Below are positions 12,102 to 19,703 of a stretch of 64,000 nt of DNA, in pieces (within the stretch, counting starts at the first letter, position 1; each line of letters opens with the position of its first letter). The notes beneath the pieces were generated by a model that saw only the letters and a program-made list of their open reading frames with translations, was not told the origin of the DNA and made no database searches. The position numbers were made by a program, and so were the translations under genes. Source of the DNA: Siphonodentalium dalli (taxonomy: Eukaryota > Mollusca > Scaphopoda > Gadilida > Siphonodentaliidae); the NCBI GenBank assembly GCA_032622095.1, contig CP136067.1:61206893-61270892 (forward strand). Reading direction: 5' to 3'.

Positions 12102-12523
12102 CAGCCAGCTAGGGGTGGGTCAGAGTGACAGGTCCCAGGGTAGGATTCATCGGCCCAGATGTTGTGTTACATTACAAAGAGTAAGGTGAGCGCTTCGAAG
12201 GATTTTTTTGGACAGAAAAGAGCACAATTTACCAATGTATCGATTTTTTCTCGGATTCTAATGCCAGTGTGGTAAGCGAAGGGCGCTCCCCTTCGCTGTA
12301 CACATTGAACTTAGAATAATACCGAGAAAAAATAGATGTGTTGGTAAATTGTGCTACTTTACCAGTGCATTTTTTAACAAAAGCGAAAGTCTTCGAATAT
12401 ATTCGAAGACGCTAGCGTTGTAAAATGTACTCGTAGAAGTTACCTTTCAGTGAAATATGTTATGAGATAATGGTAAAATGGTACAGATAAAATTTTCCCG
12501 AGTCAAATTGGTGTTTTATTCAT
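12102..12523. repeat. Outer inverted-repeat arm, left copy
   Basis: This segment is matched by the reverse complement of about 17984-18350. It contains a smaller palindrome, AGCGAAGGGCGCTCCCCTTC (12276-12295), lying between two inverted segments reading CAATTTACCAA and TTGGTAAATTG. It also has the TCGAATATATTCGA palindrome near 12393. No coding content. Confidence 0.8.
12518..12523. other. Candidate 6-bp target-site duplication, left copy
   Basis: ATTCAT immediately precedes the AG-starting end of the inserted element. Right of the insertion the sequence is ATGAT then ACTCT, a decayed copy with one base lost and one changed. The equivalent uninterrupted site in the opposite arm (17984-17989, minus strand) has a single ATTCAT. 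Six-base duplications are the known Polinton integration signature. Confidence 0.6.
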
Positions 12524-12604
12524 AGAAATATGATGTTTTTGACAAAAAAAGAAACACATCTGATTTGACGTTCGGAGAAATTTGGTAGAAAAACGCATGA
12601 CGTC
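12524..12604 (+). promoter_or_regulatory. Terminal repeat with shared promoter block (P1)
   Basis: Contains AAAAAAAGAAACACA, TTGACGTTCGGAGAAATTTG and TGACGTC (12598-12604), all shared with the block at 13948-14028 (minus) and at 18482-18545 (plus). Each copy lies upstream of one of three genes with histone-type 3' ends. TGACGTC is close to the CREB/ATF site TGACGTCA. Promoter activity is inferred from conservation and position. Confidence 0.6.
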
Positions 12605-12696
12605 GTCAACGAGGCCCGCGCATCCCATATATTTGATCCTCGAAGATGTTAACGTTATTAGATGCGTAAATTGTAACGTTTGCGTTATTTTGAAAC

Positions 12697-13146
12697 ATGG
12701 ATCCAGTAACGGAATTTCTCAAGACTATTGATGTACAGTACGACGATGTTCCTGCAACAACGCAAATTTCGACTCCACTGTATGCAGGGAATGTGACGCC
12801 ACGGGTAGAGCAGCAACAGGTACCAATGGTGTATCCGCGAACGGATCAACAACCAGTGTATACACCGCCGGTGAAAACACATCAAATGACTCAACCTGTT
12901 ATATACCAAGTTATCAACAGTTCACAATGGGAAGAACAGACAGAATTGTTACGGAATATTTGGCAGGAAATGAAGGATTTGCGAAAGCAATTAACACAAA
13001 AACCGGCTGAATGTACAATCAACTTGAAACCTCACACGATTGACATACCAATTGAGGTACATGGTTTCCAGAAAGAAACTACGAAGCGATCAACATTTGG
13101 ATCACTCGGGAAAGATTTAACAGTGATGAAGAAACAAAAGAAATGA
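12697..13146 (+). CDS. Unknown 149-residue protein of the Polinton-like element
   Basis: An intact frame opens with ATG at 12697 in a fair Kozak context (AAACATGG), 92 bp after the terminal promoter block, and stops at 13144-13146. The stop lies 19 bp before a histone-type stem-loop, so the gene and its 3' end fit tightly. The protein is Pro/Gln/Thr-rich through about residue 75 and apparently disordered. A Trp-containing amphipathic stretch around residues 88-107 (NSSQWEEQTELLRNIWQEMK) could be a short coiled coil, and the C-terminus is basic (MKKQKK). I do not recognise the family. It faces the gene at 13465-13892 across a 254-bp gap between the two stem-loops. A virion or regulatory role is possible but unsupported. 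Confidence 0.7.
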   Translation: MDPVTEFLKTIDVQYDDVPATTQISTPLYAGNVTPRVEQQQVPMVYPRTDQQPVYTPPVKTHQMTQPVIYQVINSSQWEEQTELLRNIWQEMKDLRKQLTQKPAECTINLKPHTIDIPIEVHGFQKETTKRSTFGSLGKDLTVMKKQKK

Positions 13147-13165
13147 TTTTTATATTATTTTAAAC

Positions 13166-13181
13166 GGTCCTTTTCAGGGCC
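13166..13181 (+). terminator. Histone-type mRNA 3' stem-loop (copy 1)
   Basis: GGTCCTTTTCAGGGCC forms a 6-bp stem (one G-U pair) with a four-base TTTC loop, preceded by AAAC and followed by AC. This matches the replication-dependent histone mRNA 3' stem-loop. Exactly 13 nt after it is GAAAGATACGCTCTG (13195-13209), in the place of a histone downstream element that pairs with U7 snRNA. Confidence 0.85.
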
Positions 13182-13194
13182 ACTTAAAATTCAC

Positions 13195-13209
13195 GAAAGA
13201 TACGCTCTG
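13195..13209 (+). promoter_or_regulatory. Candidate histone downstream element (copy 1)
   Basis: GAAAGATACGCTCTG is shared nearly letter for letter with 19011-19025 (plus) and 13408-13422 (minus). Each lies 13 nt beyond a histone-type stem-loop. The AAAGA core is the usual U7-pairing element. Confidence 0.75.
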
Positions 13210-13294
13210 TATTATTATGCTATATGATGATCGTATTATAGATATGAAGGGTGGTAGTGGGTTTTTTTTTATTGTTAGGGAAGTTTTCTTTGAT

Positions 13295-13386
13295 AAATTA
13301 TGTGGACATTTTCTCCAAGTTCATGATGAATGATTTTGGTTTGGAGAAATTATGTGAACATTCTCTCCAAGTTCAGGAAGAATGAA
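13295..13386. repeat. 53-bp degenerate tandem repeat between convergent genes
   Basis: AATTATGTGGACATTTTCTC and AATTATGTGAACATTCTCTC begin two related units 53 bp apart, both continuing with a CCAAGTTCA block and GAATGA. It lies in the spacer between the two stem-loops. Confidence 0.7.
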
Positions 13387-13407
13387 CAAATCGCACAGTA
13401 GCAATTT

Positions 13408-13422
13408 CAGAATGTATCTTTT
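13408..13422 (-). promoter_or_regulatory. Candidate histone downstream element (copy 2)
   Basis: On the minus strand AAAAGATACATTCTG sits 13 nt beyond the stem-loop at 13436-13451, matching the other two copies in sequence and spacing. Confidence 0.75.
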
Positions 13423-13435
13423 CAAAAATTTGTGA

Positions 13436-13451
13436 GGCCCTGAAAAGGGCC
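13436..13451 (-). terminator. Histone-type mRNA 3' stem-loop (copy 2)
   Basis: On the minus strand GGCCCTTTTCAGGGCC is a perfect 6-bp stem with TTTC loop, preceded by AAAAC. It ends the minus-strand gene whose last stop is at 13465, only 13 bp upstream. Confidence 0.85.
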
Positions 13452-13464
13452 GTTTTGGATGGTT

Positions 13465-13892
13465 TCAAAAGAAACCGCACGATGTGTTTGGGTTTGAATA
13501 CAGCTGAAAGTGGTCTTGGGAACGTCGCAACCACATGACACAATTGCACGGCTGGCCTGTCTGTATCCCCCAGAGCGGCAAGAATTCGTAAACTCTATGC
13601 CCTGAAAAGATTATGATAGACCGCTGTAGTGATGTAGCCGCAAGTCGCACCATCAATTTGATGTCCCCAGCAATCTGGTGTGGCGGAACCACAGTGGTGA
13701 CAATCCAAAGACCCGATCTCTGTTGTCCATCATCAGCATAACGGTGTACCTGTAGATATCAAAGAAGTTATCTACAGTACCCGTTTCTGCTAAACTCAAA
13801 GCCTTCCATATCATCTGTGCTTCATCCCCAAACACACCTCTCACCAGCATCCCATTCTCCAAATAGCTCCGATACAGATCTCGGTAATCCAT
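13465..13892 (-). pseudogene. Unknown protein of the Polinton-like element, frameshifted
   Basis: The minus-strand gene starts at ATG 13892 (context GAAATGG), 55 bp downstream of the terminal promoter block P2. The first frame (13653-13892, 79 codons) opens MDYRDLYRSYLENG and contains a hydrophobic TVMLMMDN stretch. It runs into a stop while an overlapping frame (13465-13692) continues to 13465, right before the stem-loop. Continuity of the second frame up to the stem-loop suggests one frameshift around 13680-13700 in a gene of about 140 codons; a separate small gene or an intron is less likely. I recognise no domain. The opposing gene and the shared promoter and 3'-end signals suggest the two were expressed together. 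Confidence 0.55.
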
Positions 13893-13947
13893 TTCGGTAT
13901 GAATGAAGAATGGGGATATCTGGGGGGTTTTTTATTGAAAACGCACG

Positions 13948-14028
13948 GACGTCATGCGTTTTTCTACCAATTTTCCCCGAACGTCAAATCAGCTGTGTTT
14001 CTTTTTTTGTCAAAAACATCATATTTCT
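13948..14028 (-). promoter_or_regulatory. Terminal repeat with shared promoter block (P2)
   Basis: The reverse complement of the left terminal repeat, with about three mismatches in 81. It contains GACGTCA at 13948-13954 (TGACGTC on the minus strand) and the TTGACGTTCGG block, upstream of the minus-strand gene starting at 13892. Confidence 0.6.
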
Positions 14029-14576
14029 ATGATACTCTTGTAGCTCATGGTGGTTTTGTATGCACTTGTATGTCCAGAGCAAAACTCTTCATGAATCCAC
14101 TAATTGAAGGTACACGAACAATATTTGGTTGGTAACACATTTCCCATTGACGGCGAAATGGGTCAAATGGCCACGCCCCTTTTTGCGCGAAGTACTACCA
14201 CCCGTCGTGACTATATCTCCAGAACCGTTGAAATAGGGGGTCGTGTGACCACTCAAAATGTGCGGAATGGCCACATTATGGGGGGGGGGGGGGTCAGTAA
14301 TACATTTTCATATTCAAAAGTCAATGGTTTTTAAGATAATTGACAAAAACCAAAAAAAATCCAATTTTTGAGAACCTGAACCCCAATTTTGGGATTCAGC
14401 ACTTTTATCTCAAAGTTGAGCCCCCAATTAGAATTTTATTGACCTATATCCATCGGTACCACATACAGGTATCATTTCTGATATTTTCTGTACCATTATC
14501 GGATGGGATTGACCTTCAGGGAGCTCTTGACCCTGGAAATAAGGTTTTTGAATGGAATATATTGGTCGTAGAATGA
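14029..14576. repeat. Inner inverted-repeat arm, left copy
   Basis: Inverted counterpart of about 17129-17983. It contains GTGTACGTTCTTGT-like unique sequence, a poly-G tract (14281-14292) and the ~265-bp unit that is repeated in the right arm. Open frames on both strands mirror the frames of the other arm and are not genes. Confidence 0.8.
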
Positions 14577-17128
14577 AAAACAGACATTTTCCCAATAACA
14601 AAGATGTTGAGGAAATCATCAATTACAGGGTATTTGTTCAGTAACCTAAAACTCCTACAAAAAGGTTACCTGGTGATATAATTTGAATGTAGTTCATCTT
14701 TTGTTATATAGATTTCATGGCCTTTGATGTGAGATGGTTGCCAAAATGGTTATAAATGGAATGACATATATATGTATCACATTAGCAATATACATGTAAA
14801 TGAGTTCAATGTGTTATTTTCTTTAAACTTATGGGAGAACAGGGTGTTTTTATGGTATTATAATGTTGAATTGAATTATACTCAGCCCACAAGCATGTTT
14901 AGTGATGTTGAGATACTACAATTTGATCAATCAGTATGATTCGGTAGTCGAGCAGGTTGTGTCTTTATCAGTCCCACATCAATTTTGATTGGCTGCATCA
15001 CCATTTTGTATAAAGGTTCTACAATTTCCATAACACGTATATTATTTTAGAACAAATAATGGCTAGCCTGGCATGATCGCCTATATTTATATCCTGATAT
15101 ATGTATATGTACACATAGATGTATATTTGCCCTAAATTGTTTCTGGTTCAAATTTGGGAGTTTGTAAGAAAATAAGTCATAAGAATTTTAGAAAGACGCA
15201 GTTGCAGTAATATTAAAATATATTGTCCTGTTAAAAACTAACAAATACATGTCTATTGATTATTGGTGTGATATCCAGTAATAAAGACTTTAATAAGGGC
15301 TTTAGTCCAGTTATAATAAATCCACACATTAAAAATATAGGGCTTCCATACATACAGAATATTTTCCAACTGAGTGAGTTCATGTGAGGTTCATGGAAAT
15401 TTATTTGGCAAGCTTGATTCTAAAGTGTCTAGCTTTATGGGATTGAAATTCCGAATGCAATCCTGTTGCGTTGTGAGCTCAGAGTGAGTTAGAAGAAAAA
15501 TACAAGCATCAGTTGATATGCAGATATAAATACATACAAATATACATTCTGCAGGTAGCCATGCATGCTATGCAATCCTCCCTCATGTTTCAACTTATCA
15601 AGGAAAAATGATCACATTACCAATGACTATGATAGTCAGATGTTTTTGTAGATTTTGTAGATTTGTGGATGTTGTAGATTTTGTAGATTTGTGGATGTTG
15701 TAATACAATATAGATCTCCATTATAGTTGCACACATTTATTTTTCATTTCGTCCCTTTAAATTGACTTTTATTTTTTATGTATGTATATGTGCCACTCCA
15801 AAAATGTCAGTAAAAGTACTGTAAACCGTTTGGTTTGATGTTATAGGCACAGGAGAGATATATATATATATATACTTTACATGTCAAATATTGTGAACCC
15901 TGCAGGTACGTGTATGTGTGTCAGTCGCCTTATGTGTGTGATATACATGCAGTAACTACATGTATATTCTAGTGAAATTTATGGTCTGCACTCTGGAGTA
16001 TTTCAAAAACATGCTATGGCCATGCCTTCATATACATATGTACACTGATTCTAGCACAATGATTGTCAGGTTATAATCTATGTTTGAGGAAAGTTACTAT
16101 GTATTTTTCATTTGTGTTGCATTTGTCAATATTAATGGGTCCCAGGAGCCCAGATGTTACTAGTGCAGAGCCCATTTAATTTTCATGAGACTGGTGGACT
16201 TCATGTCTATACTCCTAAATAAACATGACTCTGAGTCTTATCAGACCAAGACGGTATTGTGTAGGTTTTACTAGTATTATATTTAGAAAAGACTCAACCA
16301 TTATTTTTCCACTACCCTATATATCACAATATATTCATTTGGCAGTATTCATCCCAAATTTAGTGGTGATGCTAATACATTTGGTATGATAGTCAGGTAG
16401 AGCAAAGCGATCTGAACAAATCGAGGATAAGCCACTATGTGTAGTGTACATTAAAAAACATGTATATTGTGAAATATTTTAATAATGGGTGCTGGTTTTT
16501 ACAAACTGGCCATAATTGAGATGACTATTCCTGTTGTTTACCAAACATCAGCGTACACATTAAATATTTTGAAGTATATATGTTATTGAATGTTTCATAC
16601 AGACACTGACTTTTGCACAAATTGCTCGGATTAGCCATACAATGCAAAAAGAACCAACTTTTGGTAAAATGATGGTACTATTTCTTAACCTTGACTTGAC
16701 CTACAAACATCGATCATAGCAATCCAGCAGTACCCATCAGCAAAATATAAAATTAGTAGGACCACTTAACCTGGGGTGGTATTGAAAATGAAAATATCTT
16801 TAAAATGGTAAGTTATGAGGGCTATTAGCTATTATGAAGAATTATGATAACAAATTTTGAAAACCTGTTTTGTTCAATCTGTACATTTCTGTTGATTAGA
16901 GCACAATTGTTACCTGATTTTTGGTAAACACACCAGTTTCAATTAGGCATGTTCAGTCGGGAAGAGCTCATGTTGTGTGTCGGGGTAAACACATCCTCAG
17001 CAGCAATTTCCAGCTAATCCCATTGTGTGTGGTCAATTGTGCTCTTAAGTTGATCAGAGAATGCGGATAGTTCTTTAAAAAGTGTCCTTGTGGTATTGTA
17101 TACTTGTGGTGCATTACATGCTGAAATA
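14577..17128. other. Unique non-coding core between the inverted arms
   Basis: AT-rich, with no frame longer than about 60 codons and no transposase motif. It includes a 26-bp tandem repeat (GTAGATTTTGTAGATTTGTG twice, about 15648-15700), a short (TA)n near 15861 and a segment at 16968-17100 without known content. If this was once an autonomous transposon the coding part is gone. Confidence 0.5.
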
Positions 17129-17745
17129 GGTTTTTGGCAATTATCTTAAAAACCATTGACTTTTGGATATGAAAATGTATTACTGACCCCCCCCCCCCCC
17201 CCCCATAATGCGGATTTTCAGGGTCAAGAGCTCCTTGAAGGTCAATCCCATCCGATAATGGTACAGAAATTATACCTATATGTGGCACCGATGGATATAG
17301 ATAAATAAAATTCTAATTGGGGGCTCAGCTTTGAGATAAAAGTGCTGAACCCCAAAATTGGGGTTCAGGCCCTCAAAAATGGATTTTGTTTTGGTTTTTG
17401 GCAATTATCTTAAAAACCATTGACTTTTGGATATGAAAATGTATTACTGACCCCCCCCCCCCCCCCTCCCATAATGCGGATTTTCAGGGTCAAGAGCTCC
17501 TTGAAGGTCAATCCCATCCGATAATGGTACAGAAATTATACCTATATGTGGCACCGATGGATATAGATAAATAAAATTTTAATTGGGGGCTCAGCTTTGA
17601 GATAAAAGTGCTGAACCCCAAAATTGGGGTTCAGGCCCTCAAACATGGATTTTGTTTTGGTTTTTGGCAATTATCTTAAAAACCATTGACTTTTGGATAT
17701 GAAAATGTATTACTGACCCGCCCCCCCCCCCACATAATGTGTCCA
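17129..17745. repeat. ~265-bp tandem repeat with poly-C tract
   Basis: Units begin GGTTTTTGGCAATTATCTTA at 17129, 17393 and 17659, giving lengths of 264 and 266 bp and a partial third. Each has a poly-C tract (about 17188, 17450, 17719). The opposite arm has one unit, so the expansion happened after the arms formed. Confidence 0.9.
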
Positions 17746-18445
17746 TTCCGCACATTTTGAGTGGTCACACGTCCCCCTATGTCCAACGGTTCTGGAGATA
17801 TAGTCACTGTGACGGGTGGTAGTACTTCGAGCAAAAAGGGGCGTGGCCATTTGACCCATTTCGCCGTCAATGGGAAATGTGTTACCAACCAAATATTGTT
17901 CGTGTACCTTCAATTAGTGGATTCATGAAGAGTTTTGCTCTGGACATACAAGTGCATACAAAACCACCATGAGCTACTAGAGTATGAATAAAACACCGAT
18001 TTGACTCGGGAAAATTTTATCTGTACCATTTTACCATTATCTCATAACATATTTCACTGAAAGGTAACTTCTACGAGTACATTTTACAACGCTAGCGTCT
18101 TCGAATGTATTCGAAGACTTTCGCTTTTGTTAAAAAATGCACTGGTAAAGTAGCACAATTTACCAACACATCTATTTTTCTCGGTGTTATTCTAAGTTCA
18201 ATGTGTACAGCGAAGGGGAGCGCCCTTCGCTTACCACACTGGCATTATAATCCGAGAAAAAATCGATACATTGGTAAATTGTGCTCTTTTCTGTCAAAAA
18301 AACATTCGAATCGCTCACCTTACTCTTTTGAATCTAACACAACCTCTGGACCGATGAATCCGACACTGGGTTGTCACTCTGGCCCACCCCTCGCTGACTG
18401 TCACTTTGGCCCATGGGTCAGAGTGACAACCCAGGTTCTGGGACC
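17746..18445. repeat. Right inverted-repeat arm, uninterrupted
   Basis: Reverse complement of 14029-14280 and of 12022-12523 joined directly. The joint at 17984-17989 is the empty site for the element inserted at 12524 in the other arm. The frame at 18105-18527 is a by-product of the repeat and its boundary with the next element. Confidence 0.8.
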
Positions 18446-18481
18446 TGTCACTGACACACCCCACGTCGCTCGAGGTATTCC

Positions 18482-18545
18482 GAAAAAAAGAAACACACTT
18501 GAATTGACGTTCGGAGAGATTTGGTGAAATACGCAATGACGTCGT
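18482..18545 (+). promoter_or_regulatory. Shared promoter block (P3), truncated terminal repeat
   Basis: GAAAAAAAGAAACACAC, TTGACGTTCGGAGAGATTTG and TGACGTC (18537-18543) align with P1 and P2 at roughly 80% identity. The outermost AG-starting ~20 bp are absent, and the block directly abuts the large inverted-repeat element, suggesting a rearranged junction. Confidence 0.6.
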
Positions 18546-18572
18546 CGGCGGCGTCCGCGCGTTTCAAATAAT

Positions 18573-18962
18573 ATGGAGCGCAGTGTAACGTTTTGTTTTA
18601 TCTTCAAAATGTTCTCTAAACTAAAAGAGAAAATTTTGCTAAAATTCTCTGCCGATGCTCGATTAAAGTATTGGCAGAAGAATGTTAGAGATTCGGAGAG
18701 CCATAAGTTAGCCATTAGAGCTGGAGTTCAAGAATTCCTGCAAAGATGGAGACCTAGTCCTCCCAAGGTATATGTGGAAACTCCAGAGTGGAAACCCACG
18801 TATAAGGAGGGAGGATTATATCCAGACTTGTCTGAATATAATCCTCCAAAGCCGCTACCAAGGTGGATTACCACTGAGGCAGCAGAATACGTGCCGGATC
18901 CACACTGGAGACCCACATATAGCAAGGGAGGAATTTATCCTGATTTGTCTGAATTTTATTGA
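18573..18962 (+). CDS. Unknown protein with a duplicated Trp/Tyr/Pro motif
   Basis: An uninterrupted frame with two candidate starts: ATG 18573 (129 codons) and ATG 18609 (117 codons; MFSKLKEKILLKFSADARLK). The second gives a basic amphipathic N-terminus; the first lies closest to the promoter block. The C-terminal half contains two copies of a short repeat about 48 residues apart: EWKPTYKEGGLYPDLSEY and HWRPTYSKGGIYPDLSEF. The frame ends 19 bp before the stem-loop at 18982, the same compact 3' layout as the gene ending at 13146. I recognise no family. A structural or scaffold-type role is only a guess. The reading frame is intact although all the larger genes downstream are broken. Confidence 0.7.
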   Translation: MERSVTFCFIFKMFSKLKEKILLKFSADARLKYWQKNVRDSESHKLAIRAGVQEFLQRWRPSPPKVYVETPEWKPTYKEGGLYPDLSEYNPPKPLPRWITTEAAEYVPDPHWRPTYSKGGIYPDLSEFY

Positions 18963-18981
18963 CTCAGCAAACAATTTAAAC

Positions 18982-18997
18982 GGCCCTTTTCAGGGCC
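18982..18997 (+). terminator. Histone-type mRNA 3' stem-loop (copy 3)
   Basis: GGCCCTTTTCAGGGCC, a perfect 6-bp stem with TTTC loop, preceded by AAAC and followed by ACCCA. This is an almost textbook animal histone 3' end. Confidence 0.9.
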
Positions 18998-19010
18998 ACC
19001 CAAATTTTTC

Positions 19011-19025
19011 AAAAGATACGCTCTG
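19011..19025 (+). promoter_or_regulatory. Candidate histone downstream element (copy 3)
   Basis: AAAAGATACGCTCTG, 13 nt beyond stem-loop copy 3 and matching the two other copies. Confidence 0.75.
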
Positions 19026-19070
19026 AAATTGCTAAAAAAAAAACGTAACAAGTAATTATATCAATAATAT

Positions 19071-19076
19071 TTTATT
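19071..19076 (-). terminator. Polyadenylation signal of the zinc-knuckle gene
   Basis: On the minus strand AATAAA lies about 26 bp beyond the last stop (19102-19104). This gene thus appears to use ordinary polyadenylation, unlike its neighbour with the stem-loop. Confidence 0.55.
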
Positions 19077-19101
19077 CACCAATTTTAACTTTCTTGGAAG
19101 A

Positions 19102-19656
19102 TTATCGCGATAAACGTCTTTTTCTCTTTCTGCTAGGCAAAGTATTTTGCTTAATTTCAGTATCGTTAGCGCCTTTGGCTACAGCGTTTATCACTTCCAT
19201 CTGCGAATCCTCCGTGTTTAGAATAGTGATTTCATCATTTGACACCTCGGTTGAGGCGTATAATTCACCACTCTCAGTTTTCACATCCGCGATCTCGTTA
19301 ATTGACATCGCGGTTGAGTTGCATTGTTCCACACTTTCAGCTTTCATATCCGCGATCTCGTTAGTTGATGTCTCAGTTTAATCAATGTCCATTACATCAC
19401 ATGGTGTGAGATAATCGTTGTCTGGTGTGTGCGTCCAAGTAGACTTCCCAGGAGTAGATTCACTCACCATCAATGATGATTTTTTCATCTGATCAATCTT
19501 CTTTTTCGTAGTACCATCACATTGAAAAGCCCAATGTGAACTCGAATTGCATCTAAAACAGTTACCGTATGGTGGTATCCACTTTGTATTTTTTTAAACT
19601 TCTAATGCAATTTTTCGTAAATGTTGTATGTTGTTACTCTGCAATCGTGGATCCAT
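19102..19656 (-). pseudogene. CCHC zinc-knuckle protein, two in-frame stops
   Basis: One minus-strand frame runs from ATG at 19656 to a stop at 19102 and is interrupted by TAA at 19594-19596 and at 19378-19380. About 20 residues after the first stop is a CCHC zinc knuckle, CFRCNSSSHWAFQC (C-x2-C-x4-H-x4-C), as in nucleic-acid-binding proteins. The C-terminal part has imperfect repeats of an acidic segment (NEIADMKAES, NEIADVKTES, NDEITILNTE) and ends in a basic tail (RKRKRRLSR). The stop at 19378 may be the original end, with the repeat region beyond it being read-through sequence. The gene is divergent from the polymerase gene and separated by 47 bp, implying a shared promoter. Nucleic-acid binding is inferred from the knuckle. 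Confidence 0.6.
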
Positions 19657-19703
19657 TGTGAGCGTTCGGTGCGTTATTCAGTCGTCAGTGAAATGACGAC
19701 GTG
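19657..19703. promoter_or_regulatory. Divergent intergenic region, probable bidirectional promoter
   Basis: Only 47 bp separate the zinc-knuckle start (19656, minus) from the polymerase start (19704, plus). It contains GTCGTCAGTGAAATGACGAC (19681-19700), an inverted repeat of GTCGTCA and TGACGAC resembling the TGACGTC of the other promoter blocks. Confidence 0.45.

Larger units (their letters stand above)
12524..14028. mobile_element. Non-autonomous Polinton-like element with two convergent genes
   Basis: The 81 bases at 12524-12604 match the reverse complement of 13948-14028 with about three mismatches. The element begins AGAAATATGATG and ends with its complement, giving 5'-AG...CT-3' termini like those described for Polintons, and it has a decayed 6-bp target duplication. 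It holds two convergent genes (12697-13146 plus; 13465-13892 minus), both with the promoter block in the terminal repeat and both ending in a histone-type stem-loop. Very similar promoter sequence begins the Polinton remnant at 18482. The simplest reading is an internal-deletion derivative of that Polinton, keeping the first and last genes; this is inference. Confidence 0.7.
12022..18445. mobile_element. Large inverted-repeat element, nested and rearranged
   Basis: The segment 12022-12523 is repeated in inverted orientation at about 17984-18445, and 14029-14576 is inverted at about 17129-17983. Together they form two arms around a unique non-coding core (14577-17128). Shared blocks include GTCTTCGAAT(A/G)TATTCGAAG and GAGTAAGGTGAGCG. 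The left arm is interrupted by the 1.5-kb insertion 12524-14028, while the right arm keeps the uninterrupted site. A poly-C-containing unit of ~265 bp is present once in the left arm but two and a third times in the right. No transposase is visible. It could be a foldback transposon or the product of an inverted duplication. Confidence 0.75.

Noticed and set aside
11668-12112. Proline-rich frames
   Set aside because: Produced by a poly-C tract and the GC-rich hairpin; no start context or domain.
18105-18715. 140- and 104-codon frames around the Polinton 5' edge
   Set aside because: They cross the inverted repeat, the hairpin and the promoter block, and conflict with the better supported gene at 18573-18962.
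12697-18997. A replication-dependent histone gene cluster
   Set aside because: The 3' stem-loops are histone-like, but none of the proteins resembles H1, H2A, H2B, H3 or H4.
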